A DNA stretch of 64,000 bases from Bacillota bacterium. GTDB taxonomy: Bacteria; Bacillota; Clostridia; Acetivibrionales; DSM-1351. Below, in pieces: positions 43,246-52,651 of the stretch. The notes under the pieces were generated by a model. It saw nothing but the letters and a program-made list of their open reading frames with translations, was not told the origin of the DNA and made no database searches. The stretch is taken from the NCBI GenBank assembly GCA_023409265.1, contig JAEYHZ010000038.1, positions 62,001 to 126,000 on the forward strand, written 5' to 3'. The first letter of the stretch is position 1; every line of letters starts with the position of its first letter. The position numbers and the translations under genes are program-made.

Positions 43246-44361
43246 TCAGTACCTGCATTCATTATTATTTATTAACAAATTGTACAGCGCTGCATGCCTT
43301 ATTTCATCAGTAATTATCTCGGTTAAAGTATTAATATGTTTTCTCTCTTTCATTGCAAAAAGAATTCTCCGATATTTCCGAACAGCATTCTGTTCACCCA
43401 TAAGTGCTTTGATAAGGCCGTCACAATAGCTCTTTGGTCTTTCAAAGTTTACGTTTGTTGCAGGACCGATATGACGTCCGGTAAGCTCGTAATATAACTG
43501 TCTGAACATTTTTGCATGTCTTATTTCATCATCGCGGATACCCATTATTATTTCTCTATCCTTCTCACTACGTGCATTACGTATGAGAAAATCGTAAAAC
43601 ATTCTGTCCTCAGCTTCACCTTCAACCGCTTCCTTGATAAGTCTTAGAGCCTCAACCATGGATGTCTGAGCTTCTTCCTGATCCATATAATCCTGCATAT
43701 GCTGCCCGGTCATATAATCGTTCTTCATAAACTGATCCATCATTGGTTCCATCATATCTTCGCCCTTCATCTTATATCCCGATATATTCTGGGGCTTCAT
43801 ATATTCTTCCGGCATATTCTGGCCCTTCATATACTGTTCCATCAGGTCTTCATCCTTCATCTTTTGTCCAAGCAGGTGTTGATCCTTCATATACTGATCC
43901 ATCTTGTTGTGATCATCCATATGCTGCTGCATAAAAGGCTCCTTCTTCATAGGTTGCTCCATTACTTGCTGCCCCATTATGTTTGGATTCATCATTTTAT
44001 GCTCCATTTTGAGACTCTTAACAGGGCCCATTGAATTATCCTTTGGCGCAGGGACAGTAGGCAATGGCATATAACCTGTATTCTGCTGTGTCATTGGCGC
44101 CATCGCATTTGGATTGGGCATCTGCGCAGGCATCTGCATAGGCTTCTGCTGTGTCATGGGTGCCGTCGCATTTGGATTGGGCATCTGGGCTGGCATCTGC
44201 ATAGGCTTCTGCTGCGTCATGGGTGCTGTGACATTTGGGTTTGGCATCTGGGCAGGTTTTTGCTCCGATGCGGGCTGCTGCTGTACCTTAGGAGCTTCCG
44301 GCTTTGGCTGTTCAACATTTTGTACAGCCGGTTTATTTATAAATGGCCATTTTTTTTGCAC
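43246..44361 (-). CDS. Methionine-rich protein with C-terminal ferritin-like di-iron domain
   Basis: The 371-residue protein begins at GTG with AGAGGAGG 8 bases upstream. Residues 25-95 contain nearly three copies of a 21-residue unit (core QMPNPNATAPMTQQKP). Residues 115-235 are very rich in Met and Asp/Glu/Lys (for example EQYMKGQNMPEEYMKPQN). The C-terminal 135 residues form a four-helix ferritin-like domain with metal-ligand patterns EAVEGEAEDRMFY, DDEIRHAKMF, MGEQNAVRKY and TDEIRHAALY. It may be an oxidative-stress or spore-associated di-iron protein. No secretion signal is seen. Function is inferred. Confidence 0.8.
   Translation of the reverse strand: MQKKWPFINKPAVQNVEQPKPEAPKVQQQPASEQKPAQMPNPNVTAPMTQQKPMQMPAQMPNPNATAPMTQQKPMQMPAQMPNPNAMAPMTQQNTGYMPLPTVPAPKDNSMGPVKSLKMEHKMMNPNIMGQQVMEQPMKKEPFMQQHMDDHNKMDQYMKDQHLLGQKMKDEDLMEQYMKGQNMPEEYMKPQNISGYKMKGEDMMEPMMDQFMKNDYMTGQHMQDYMDQEEAQTSMVEALRLIKEAVEGEAEDRMFYDFLIRNARSEKDREIIMGIRDDEIRHAKMFRQLYYELTGRHIGPATNVNFERPKSYCDGLIKALMGEQNAVRKYRRILFAMKERKHINTLTEIITDEIRHAALYNLLINNNECRY
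44090..44262. repeat. Internal 63-base coding tandem repeat
   Basis: Within the methionine-rich ferritin-like gene, a 63-base unit encoding the Pro/Gln/Met repeat occurs nearly three times with few changes, so it arose by recent duplication. Copy number could vary between strains. Confidence 0.75.
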
Positions 44362-44483
44362 TTAAAATGCCTCCTCTGAAATTAACATAATATTATATTA
44401 CATATTATGATAATCGTGGGAGATGGTTACAGATATACCCAAGGTGTTTTACAGCTTAATAAGTTAAGCTCACCAACAGTTAA

Positions 44484-46874
44484 TTAAACCACTTTATTTA
44501 CATCAAACTCCAGTATGTGGATACCATATTTTTCGGACTTTACTCTTATGAGCCCTTTTCCGGGGTTTCCTGTACTTTTAATCCAAAGGGCTCTGGCTCC
44601 GCCTATAAGAGCTACACATTTTGGACCTATTACTTCAACGGGTCCCTCGGTTTCAATATTCATTGCATCATTTGCATAGCTCATAAGGTTTTTATTTTGG
44701 TCAACTGCTCTCAGAACAATTCTGGTTACATCATAGGTATCGGCCTCATTAAGTTTGTTGCTATCGGCCAGTACCTCAAGATTTACTCTTTCAGAGGTAG
44801 CTTTGACTATTGTTTTTACCAGCTCCCCATCCTTATAACCCTCAAATTTGAAGCTTATGCGCTGGCCTCCCCAATTACTTACGTAAGTGCCGAAAAGCCT
44901 CATTCCATCATCCATTGAAAGCTTGTATTTAAGCATAAGCCTCCCCATTATAAGCTTGGAGCTTAAAGGCAGATTTATACCGTATTTTGATGCATCTCTC
45001 AAAATATTTTTTATCCTGCTTGAGTCTTTTTCAGAAATATTTTCATATTTTTGCAAAAGATCTCCTATAAAATCATCAATTTTAACGGGTGGATGCTTCA
45101 TGTTGGGAAATTGACTCCGGTCAGGGTAGAAAACCTTAATAAATTCCTCATTTTTGTACAGTTTAATATAGTCACAGTTTGTGAAGGCATACACAGTTCC
45201 AAGGTCACCTCCTGAATGTTCTCCAATATCCATTGAAGAAGATAATTCAAGAACAGGTATTTTATCTTGTTGTGAGGAATAAACATACCAGGCAAGCTTT
45301 GGAATTCTGAACATGTCACTTACACCATGATAACAGATTCTGTCACCACTGCCGAAATCCTTATGGGTATTGTAGTCAAACATGCACCAGCCTATAGCAC
45401 CGCTTATACGGCTGTTTCCCAGCATACTGTCCAAAACCCTCATGTGCCTTAATGCATGTTCAAGTCTTCTTCTTTCATTATCAAAGCGTTTGGTGGGATA
45501 CATATGGCCGTTGTATTCGGTTACCAAATAGGGAGCGTTTGTTCTGGTCACTTTAGCAGGCTGATCCAGCGCTGCATTTGTCCCATAGTGTGTAAAATCG
45601 TTATAGGTATATACATCCTCATACAACCGGCTATCCTTAAAGTTTCTCACTCCACCCGTCTGTCTTGTATTATCCAGCTCATGGGCTATTCTATTGGTAT
45701 TCAGATACAAATCGTCACAGTCTGCCGATTCGTTAATTCTTACCCCCCATAAAATTATACCTGGATGGTTTCGATCTCTGACAATCATATCATGAACATT
45801 TTTGCAGGCATGTTCCTTCCACTTCTCCTCCCCTATATGCTGCCACCCCGGAATTTCCTCAAAGACCAGAAGGCCAATTTCATCACATCTGTCGAGAAAA
45901 TGTCTGGATTGCGGATAGTGTGAAGTTCTGACAATATTTACTCCCAGCTCATATTTAAGCAGATCGGCATCCTTTATTTGTGCTGATTTGGGCATGGCAT
46001 ATCCAACATAGGGATAGGACTGATGCCGGTTTAACCCCATTAGTTTTATTTTACTGCCATTAAGGTAAAATCCATCCGGTCTGAAGCAAGCCTCCCTAAA
46101 ACCAAACTTTACCTCGTAAGTATCAAGTACCTGACCATTTTTGTTCAGCTCTGCCCTAAGTGTATACAATACAGGGTTTTCTATATCCCACAGCAGAACA
46201 TTTAAAATACTTCCTCTGATATTTCCCTTAATTGTATCATTTGTAATATATAAAAATCTGCTGACTATTTCACTATTGCAGTCACTTATTTGAAAATTAA
46301 CAGATGCATCCGGACACACTTTGGATAGAGTAATATCTATATCCAGGGTTTTTGAACTTGAGAGAATATCCAGAGTCCTGACAAAAATGTCCTTTATATA
46401 GGTTTTATCCCGAACCTCAAGCCAAACTTCGCGGTAAATGCCTCCATAGGTCAGATAGTCTATTACCTTGCCAAAAGGAGGTATATCATCCCTCTCTGTG
46501 GAATCACAAACAACAACTAATAGATTTTTTTCTCCATATATTACATTATCGGATATATCCACTTCAAAAGGTGTATAGCCACAGGAATGTTCGGAAATAT
46601 ATTTGCCGTTTATATAAAGTTTTGCATGTGAGGCAATACCCTCAAATTTTAGAATAAGCGACTTACCGGCTAAATCTGAAGCCAGGTTCAAAATTTTTCT
46701 ATAGCAGGAAACAAACTGATATTCGGCCTCGTCAAAATTATTATAATCGAGAACTCTGTTGGTATGTGGAATATTAACCTGTTCAAATTCTTTATCTTCT
46801 ATATCATTGTATAAATAATTCTCATTAAATTCCCCTTTATACTGCCATTCAAAGTTCAAATTTACTTTTTGCAT
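44484..46874 (-). CDS. Glycoside hydrolase family 2, probable beta-galactosidase
   Basis: The 796-residue enzyme has an N-terminal sugar-binding domain, an immunoglobulin-like domain and a TIM barrel. The acid/base Glu is in LWGVRINES (about 381) and the nucleophile Glu in LVTEYNGH (about 452); LMGLNRHQSYP is typical of GH2. It lacks a signal peptide, so it acts in the cytoplasm. I chose the ATG at 46874 with GGAGG upstream. The GH42 and importer locus nearby suggests beta-galactosides; beta-glucuronide or other GH2 activities are not excluded. Confidence 0.9.
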   Translation of the reverse strand: MQKVNLNFEWQYKGEFNENYLYNDIEDKEFEQVNIPHTNRVLDYNNFDEAEYQFVSCYRKILNLASDLAGKSLILKFEGIASHAKLYINGKYISEHSCGYTPFEVDISDNVIYGEKNLLVVVCDSTERDDIPPFGKVIDYLTYGGIYREVWLEVRDKTYIKDIFVRTLDILSSSKTLDIDITLSKVCPDASVNFQISDCNSEIVSRFLYITNDTIKGNIRGSILNVLLWDIENPVLYTLRAELNKNGQVLDTYEVKFGFREACFRPDGFYLNGSKIKLMGLNRHQSYPYVGYAMPKSAQIKDADLLKYELGVNIVRTSHYPQSRHFLDRCDEIGLLVFEEIPGWQHIGEEKWKEHACKNVHDMIVRDRNHPGIILWGVRINESADCDDLYLNTNRIAHELDNTRQTGGVRNFKDSRLYEDVYTYNDFTHYGTNAALDQPAKVTRTNAPYLVTEYNGHMYPTKRFDNERRRLEHALRHMRVLDSMLGNSRISGAIGWCMFDYNTHKDFGSGDRICYHGVSDMFRIPKLAWYVYSSQQDKIPVLELSSSMDIGEHSGGDLGTVYAFTNCDYIKLYKNEEFIKVFYPDRSQFPNMKHPPVKIDDFIGDLLQKYENISEKDSSRIKNILRDASKYGINLPLSSKLIMGRLMLKYKLSMDDGMRLFGTYVSNWGGQRISFKFEGYKDGELVKTIVKATSERVNLEVLADSNKLNEADTYDVTRIVLRAVDQNKNLMSYANDAMNIETEGPVEVIGPKCVALIGGARALWIKSTGNPGKGLIRVKSEKYGIHILEFDVNKVV

Positions 46875-47068
46875 ATTAACCTCCATGAGCCATGTTATGG
46901 CTTTGAGCCGCATAGCGGCCACAAAAATTGATGAAATTATTCACTCCTAATCCGCTATATGGCGAATAAAGGAGGTTAATTGGCCTGCCCGTTTTCAAAG
47001 TGATAGATCAAATTTATTGTTTCAATCAGCTGACAAAAGCTAAAGCCCCCTCATTAATATGAAGAGGC

Positions 47069-47788
47069 TTATGCAAATATATACATATTTTTCGATTTGT
47101 ACTCAGTATAGCTAAGCCTGATAGTTTTTCTCCCACACTGTCTTATGGGTATTTCAGAACCGTTCTTCATAATAAATTTATCTTCTCCCATTAATGTTAC
47201 TTGTTCCATGTTAATTATAAATCCCCTGTGGCATCTTATAAAGCGTTTATCATTTAACAGCCCTTCAATGCTTGACATTGAATAGAGAACCTTCAATTTT
47301 TCAGATCCGGTCGTAACAACTATGCCGTTCCGGATTGCTTCTATATAGTGAATATCCTTTAATATTATCTTTAACGGCACCTTGTTAACAGTTAGCTCGA
47401 TGTACCGTGCATCTGCTGCCAATACCTGTTTGCAACGGTTTAAAGCCTGCTTTACCCTGTCATAGTTTATTGGCTTTACAAGGTAATGGGTAGCCGCAAC
47501 CTCAAAGCCTTCAGTCTTATGCTCAATGCTGGATGTAGTAAATATTATTTTGCATTCTTCATCGGTCTCCCTGATTTTTTCTGCCACAGTAACCCCGTTT
47601 ATCCCTTTCATATATATATCCAAAAAAAGGATTTTATACCTCTCTCCGGGAAAAGAGCGCAAAAGCTCCTCTCCGCAGTCAAACTGTACTGTTTCAATGT
47701 TGGTTAAGGTATTTTCGGCATATTGATGTATATATTCACATAAAAGAGTCCGATCAAATTTACAGTCGTCGCAGATAGCTATTCTCAT
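47069..47788 (-). CDS. LytTR family response regulator (orphan)
   Basis: The 239-residue protein has a receiver domain with Asp in LFLDIYMKG (about 55) and Lys in YLVKPIN, and a LytTR DNA-binding domain with FIRCHRGFIINMEQV. No histidine kinase lies beside it. AGGA precedes the ATG. A GAGGC/GCCCC hairpin follows the stop at about 47041-47068. Direct repeats in its promoter region (47887-47916) fit LytTR binding. It may control the divergent beta-helix gene. Confidence 0.92.
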   Translation of the reverse strand: MRIAICDDCKFDRTLLCEYIHQYAENTLTNIETVQFDCGEELLRSFPGERYKILFLDIYMKGINGVTVAEKIRETDEECKIIFTTSSIEHKTEGFEVAATHYLVKPINYDRVKQALNRCKQVLAADARYIELTVNKVPLKIILKDIHYIEAIRNGIVVTTGSEKLKVLYSMSSIEGLLNDKRFIRCHRGFIINMEQVTLMGEDKFIMKNGSEIPIRQCGRKTIRLSYTEYKSKNMYIFA

Positions 47789-47886
47789 ATAAATATCCTA
47801 TGTCATTTTTTTTGAATTATATCATGTATCAGCCCATACGTTCAATGAATCCAACCCAAAATTAAATAGGAATTAACCCTTGTTTA

Positions 47887-47916
47887 TTGAATTGCACGTT
47901 TTGTCGTTGAATTGCA
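47887..47916. promoter_or_regulatory. Direct repeat, candidate LytTR regulator site
   Basis: TTGAATTGCA occurs at 47887-47896 and 47907-47916, exactly 20 bases apart (about two helical turns). LytTR proteins bind paired direct repeats of about this spacing. It lies between the LytTR gene and the divergent gene at 48025, about 35 bases before a TATACT at 47953. Confidence 0.45.
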
Positions 47917-48024
47917 TATAAACATTAATATTACTGACAAATTATGCTAATATATACTTAATAGAAAAATTCCAGCAGCATATTTTAATAGTTTAAATTA
48001 TACCAAAAGAGGCGATATACTTCC

Positions 48025-48624
48025 ATGACTAAGAAGAGATTTGTTACAAAGACATTTTTTAAGATAAAAACTATATCTCCTGCCAGAACTATTTTAAAAC
48101 CTTCGAAAAAAAAACAGGCCGCAATAGACGGTATTGTCTATTACTCACTGGAAGCGGCCATTAGGTCTGTTAACACAACAGAGCCAAAAGTTATTAAATT
48201 ATTATCAAATGTAAATTTACATAACTCAAGCATTTATATCAGCCGCAGAAAAAATATTATTCTTGATTTGGCCGGCTTTAGCATAACAAGCCACAATAAT
48301 GACGGTACTATTTATCTGGAGGGTTCCCTGACTATTCAGGATTCCAGTTCTGCCAAATCAGGCCTGATTGAGAATACTTATACAAACGGCATGGGAATCT
48401 ATTTTTACAGGTCGGGCTGTCTTAATCAGTGCGGAGGAACCATCAGAGGTTACTGTGCACTTTACAGCTGGAACGATTTCTTCAGTCCCGTCGTTACCAT
48501 AGACGGAGGCATTATTGACGGCAAATACTTTGGTATATCCTTCCGGAATATTGAGAATCTAACAGTAAAACGCGGAATAATCAGAGGCGGAGTCATGGCA
48601 TGCAATGTATGGAACAGCAAATAA
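48025..48624 (+). CDS. Right-handed beta-helix-like protein of unknown function
   Basis: The 199-residue protein has a basic N-terminus and then short repeating strands (IILDLAGFSITSHNNDGTIY, LTIQDSSS, PVVTIDGGIIDG, LTVKRGIIRGG) like a pectate-lyase beta-helix. No signal peptide is seen. GAGG lies upstream, with an intrinsic terminator after the stop. Its role is unknown. It is divergent from an orphan LytTR regulator, which may control it. Confidence 0.75.
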   Translation: MTKKRFVTKTFFKIKTISPARTILKPSKKKQAAIDGIVYYSLEAAIRSVNTTEPKVIKLLSNVNLHNSSIYISRRKNIILDLAGFSITSHNNDGTIYLEGSLTIQDSSSAKSGLIENTYTNGMGIYFYRSGCLNQCGGTIRGYCALYSWNDFFSPVVTIDGGIIDGKYFGISFRNIENLTVKRGIIRGGVMACNVWNSK

Positions 48625-48633
48625 GAGGTATAT

Positions 48634-48674
48634 AAAACCTTCAGATTAGTTTATTCAACTGACCTGAAGGTTTT
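48634..48674 (+). terminator. Terminator of the beta-helix gene
   Basis: AAAACCTTCAG (48634-48644) pairs with CTGAAGGTTTT (48664-48674), followed by ATTTTTAAT. The convergent GH42 gene ends 48 bases further. Confidence 0.85.
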
Positions 48675-48721
48675 ATTTTTAATACTATTTATCTTATCAA
48701 TCCTTGCCGCCTGCTCTTCTT

Positions 48722-50767
48722 CTACGACTTGCTTTCCAGTATTGCAACGCCCTTTGCTTCAAGGGTTATGTTGCCTTCTACGTTACTTCCGGTTATGAGA
48801 TCCTGGTATTTTTCATTCCAGAGATCAACACTGACAGCATGAGCATTATGATTGAGTATAAAGGTATATTTCATGTCCCCCTTATATCTTTCAGTGATTT
48901 CAACTCCTTCAGCCACATCAAATGCAGAAGCGATACCGCTGTCAAGGCAGAGCTGTCTCAAGAAGCTGTTAATAAAGCGCTGTTCGGGATCTGAAGCAAG
49001 ATAATATGCTTTTCCGCTGCCGTACTTGTTTACTGTCATTACAGGCATTCCGGCATAGAAATCCTGACCATAGGCCGCTAGCTCCGTGGCAGTCTCCAGA
49101 TGAATGAGATCGCACAGAAGCCCGCATTCATAAGTTCCTCCCAGTTCACCAAAAGGCTTATTGAATACAATGCTGTTTCTGGAACTTGGCAGTAAGGCGT
49201 CTATTTCCTCAGACCAAACTCCAAGTACCTTTCTCAGCTCTCCGGGATATCCCCCCAGAGTAACAATATCATTCTCATTTACTATACCGCTGAAGAAGGT
49301 GGTTACAAATTTACCTCCGTTTTCTACATACCGGGTAATATTATCGGCCACACCGGATTTAACCATGTATAACACAGGGGCGACAACCACCTTGTATTTT
49401 GAAAGGTCTGCTGTAGGTTTCACAAAATCAACTGGTATATTCATGTTATAGAAGGCTTTGTAATACTTCTCAATCTGATCAACGTATTTAAGAGCAACAC
49501 TGGGCCCGCTTGAAAATTCTACAGCCCACCAGTTATCCCAGTCGAATACAAGGGCAACCTCAGCCTTAAGCCTTGAACCCGAAATTTTATCCCCAAGCTT
49601 TTTGAGTTCTTCACCAAGCTGTGCACATTCTCTGAACACTCTGGTATTTTCGTGTCCCACATGTTCTATAACGGCACCGTGATACTTTTCGCAGGCGCCG
49701 ATTGAACGTCTCAGCTGGAAGAACATAATTGTGTCGGCGCCGTGAGCCATTGCCTGATAGCTCCATAATCTCATTACGCCCGGTCTCTTCAGACTGTTAA
49801 AGGCCTGCCAGTTCTGCTGGCTTGGTGTCTGCTCCATCAGCATAAAGGGCTGTCCGTCCTTAAGTCCTCTCATAAGATCATGTCTGAGAGCAATATTACT
49901 CATTGGATCAGTCATTGAGGGATAGTTGTCCCAGGAAACGATGTCCATTTCTTCAGCCCATTTAAAATAATCCAGGGGTTTGAAGGTTCCCATAAGGTTT
50001 GTTGTTATTGGAATGTCAGGAGTAATTTTTCTGATTGCCTCCAATTCACCCTTGTAGCAGTCAAGTACAGAGTCCGACATAAATCTGTTATAATCCAGTG
50101 AAATCCCCTGAAAACAGGTACATTCCTTGCCGTAGCCGCTCCAGGTATCCTTGAACATCTCATTCAGATATGATGGCGGCACAATCTCGTCCCAATCATA
50201 TATGGTATGTCCCCAGAAGCTCAGATTCCATCTCCTGTTTACTTCTTCTATTGTTCCGTATCTTGCCTTGACCCACTCTCTGAATTCCTCTGCACAGTGT
50301 TCGCAGTAACAATAATTACCATATTCATTACCGATATGCCAGATTAATAATGACTGGTGATCTTTATATCTCTCTGCAAGTTTTTCGGCCAATGCAACTG
50401 AATACTTTCTGTATACCTTACTGTTGGGGCAAAAATTAACTCTTCCGCCATGGCTTCTTTTATGCCCATTAATATCTACAGGCAGCACCTCGGGATATTT
50501 CTTTGACATCCAGGCCGGCTGAGCTGCAGTAGATGTAGCAAGACATACTTTTATCCCGTTTTGGGCAGCCAGCTCAAATATTTTGTCCAGCCAGTCAAAA
50601 TTATAAGTGTGCTCATCAGACTGAAGCTTTGCCCAGCTGAAAACAGGCAGGGTTATTATATTGATTCCGGCCTTTTTAAACAGCCTCATATCCTCTTCCC
50701 ATATTTCTTCTGGCCACTGGTCAGGATTATAATCTCCACCGTACATAATTCCCGGAAAATTTAGCAT
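48722..50767 (-). CDS. Beta-galactosidase, GH42 family
   Basis: The 681-residue enzyme hydrolyses beta-galactosides. It has the barrel start GIMYGGDYNPDQWPEEIW, acid/base Glu in HIGNEYGNY (about 148), nucleophile Glu in LMEQTPS (about 312) and a zinc-type cysteine cluster (CYCEHCAEEF). Trimerisation and C-terminal beta domains are present. It has no signal peptide, so it acts inside the cell. GGAGG precedes the ATG. It is divergent from an AraC gene that probably controls it. Confidence 0.95.
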   Translation of the reverse strand: MLNFPGIMYGGDYNPDQWPEEIWEEDMRLFKKAGINIITLPVFSWAKLQSDEHTYNFDWLDKIFELAAQNGIKVCLATSTAAQPAWMSKKYPEVLPVDINGHKRSHGGRVNFCPNSKVYRKYSVALAEKLAERYKDHQSLLIWHIGNEYGNYCYCEHCAEEFREWVKARYGTIEEVNRRWNLSFWGHTIYDWDEIVPPSYLNEMFKDTWSGYGKECTCFQGISLDYNRFMSDSVLDCYKGELEAIRKITPDIPITTNLMGTFKPLDYFKWAEEMDIVSWDNYPSMTDPMSNIALRHDLMRGLKDGQPFMLMEQTPSQQNWQAFNSLKRPGVMRLWSYQAMAHGADTIMFFQLRRSIGACEKYHGAVIEHVGHENTRVFRECAQLGEELKKLGDKISGSRLKAEVALVFDWDNWWAVEFSSGPSVALKYVDQIEKYYKAFYNMNIPVDFVKPTADLSKYKVVVAPVLYMVKSGVADNITRYVENGGKFVTTFFSGIVNENDIVTLGGYPGELRKVLGVWSEEIDALLPSSRNSIVFNKPFGELGGTYECGLLCDLIHLETATELAAYGQDFYAGMPVMTVNKYGSGKAYYLASDPEQRFINSFLRQLCLDSGIASAFDVAEGVEITERYKGDMKYTFILNHNAHAVSVDLWNEKYQDLITGSNVEGNITLEAKGVAILESKS

Positions 50768-50897
50768 AATGCTTCCTCCAAATTTATCTTTTCAACTTTG
50801 CGCTATAATTATATTATTAGTATACATCTTGCTTAACTCTTTATAAATCATATAATATTAATATAAAATATAATTATTTTAACATGGAGAAAAAAGT

Positions 50898-51725
50898 ATG
50901 GGTGCTTTGGTCTTTCCTATTATATCTGAAAATGACAGCAAACTTCCGTTCTATATCAAAAGTGTCGGAATACAGGACGAGCAGGAGCAAATTAGACGGC
51001 CCGGAGGTCATCCGGAGTTCCATTATCTTCATACCTGTTCGGGAGAAGGTAAACTTGTACTAGATGGAAAGGAATTTACCTTGAAACCCGGTTCAGGTTT
51101 CTTTTTCAAACCGGAAATCCCCCATGAATATTATTCTGCAGGCGGGGCCTGGAAAACTTATTGGATAACCTTCGAGGGCTATGCAGTTAATGAACTGTGT
51201 AAAAACATATTCCACGGTGATTGGACTGTATTTACTCTTGGCAATCAACCTTCAATTGAAAGGCAACTGGATAAAATTTGTGAGACAGCTGCTCTCAAGG
51301 ACTTTTACAGTAATCATAATTCCTCGGTACTTCTATACGAGTTTTTGATTTTATTAAAAGCAACCATAAACGAGAACGCTTATCAGATAAAACCTCTGAC
51401 AAAAAACCAACTGCAGACAGTGCTCCAATATATAGAAAACCATTACAGCAACTGTCTCACTCTTGATGAGCTCTCATCGGTAATAAACGTCACTCCCCAG
51501 CATTTGTGCAGACTGTTTAAACAGACTTACAATATGCGCCCCTTTGAGTATGTCACCCGCTACAGACTCAAATGTGCCAAGGAATTGTTATTGAACCCTG
51601 ATGATTACCCCATTAAAGCAATCGCGGTAATGGTCGGATATAATGATACAAGTTATTTCTGTTCAACCTTCAGAGAATATGAGGGCTGTTCACCGATGGA
51701 ATTTAAAAGGATGCTTCGAAGATAA
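50898..51725 (+). CDS. AraC family transcriptional regulator
   Basis: The 275-residue protein has a cupin sensor domain (HPEFHYLHTCSGEGKLVLDG, KPEIPHEYYSAGG) and a C-terminal double helix-turn-helix (LSSVINVTPQHLCRLFKQ, MVGYNDTSYFCSTFRE). GGAG lies before the ATG. The 130-base gap to the divergent GH42 gene holds both promoters. It likely responds to a galactoside and activates GH42. Confidence 0.93.
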   Translation: MGALVFPIISENDSKLPFYIKSVGIQDEQEQIRRPGGHPEFHYLHTCSGEGKLVLDGKEFTLKPGSGFFFKPEIPHEYYSAGGAWKTYWITFEGYAVNELCKNIFHGDWTVFTLGNQPSIERQLDKICETAALKDFYSNHNSSVLLYEFLILLKATINENAYQIKPLTKNQLQTVLQYIENHYSNCLTLDELSSVINVTPQHLCRLFKQTYNMRPFEYVTRYRLKCAKELLLNPDDYPIKAIAVMVGYNDTSYFCSTFREYEGCSPMEFKRMLRR

Positions 51726-51770
51726 AACTACTTAAAAAAACATTGAGGAGAAGCGCCCATACTGTTTTTC

Positions 51771-52646
51771 TTATTCTTTTACCGCTCCGGCAACAATTCC
51801 TGCAAAGATGAACTTCTGAAATACTATATAAATCAGTACAGTCGGAATAAGAACAACTATGATTGCTGCACTTAAGATCTCCCAGGAACCCGCTCTTGAG
51901 CTGCTGAAATCCATCAGTGTAGTGGTCATGGTTCTTAATTTGCTTGATGGCATGTACAGATATGGAATATACATATCATTCATTATGTCTACAGCCTTGA
52001 TTATGCCGAGAGTAGCAGTAGCCGGAAGCAGCAGGGGGAAGATTATTTTAAAGAATATTCCAAAATATGAACAACCATCCAGCATTGCACTTTCATCCAG
52101 AGAAACCGAAATTTTTTCTACAAACTGAGTATAAATGTAGATCTGCATCAGATCGGTGGCCGCGTAGATTATTATTGGTGCAAACATGGTGTTGTAAACT
52201 CCCATTGTATGCAGCAGAGGAAATCTTGCTATCTCTGTAACGTATACAGGTATAACCATGCCAACCACGAAAAGCGCCATTATTACCTTTTTAAATCTGA
52301 AATTGAATCTGTTCAGTGTAAATGCGGTCATTGAGCCAAGGAAAGTATTGAGAACAAGGCTTATAACTACTATCAAGACCGAATTTTTAAAGCCCAGCAG
52401 AATTTTGCCCTTTGTAAAAACTGTCATGTAGTTTTCCAGATATGTAAAGGAAGGCATCTTTAATGGAAAATCAACACCTATCTGCGCAGTGGTTTTAAAG
52501 GATGCAAATACAGTAATTACTATTGGCAGGAAAACTATAACTGTTATAACGCACATAATGATGTAGCTAAGTATATTTGTAATACTTACCGGCTTGCTTT
52601 TTATTATAGAAGGTCTCACTGTACCTACCGAATTTTCAAGTTTCAT
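51771..52646 (-). CDS. CUT1 sugar ABC permease, MalG type
   Basis: The 291-residue protein has six helices and the EAA motif LDESAMLDGCSYFGIFFKI. GGGGAGGGGG precedes the ATG. It lies 5 bases after its MalF partner. No ATPase gene is nearby. It imports the substrate of the GH42 locus, probably beta-galacto-oligosaccharides. Confidence 0.93.
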   Translation of the reverse strand: MKLENSVGTVRPSIIKSKPVSITNILSYIIMCVITVIVFLPIVITVFASFKTTAQIGVDFPLKMPSFTYLENYMTVFTKGKILLGFKNSVLIVVISLVLNTFLGSMTAFTLNRFNFRFKKVIMALFVVGMVIPVYVTEIARFPLLHTMGVYNTMFAPIIIYAATDLMQIYIYTQFVEKISVSLDESAMLDGCSYFGIFFKIIFPLLLPATATLGIIKAVDIMNDMYIPYLYMPSSKLRTMTTTLMDFSSSRAGSWEILSAAIIVVLIPTVLIYIVFQKFIFAGIVAGAVKE

Positions 52647-52651
52647 TCTTA

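Noticed and set aside
43699..44034. His/Leu-rich plus-strand frame of 111 codons
   Set aside because: It is the shadow of the methionine-rich repeats on the other strand.
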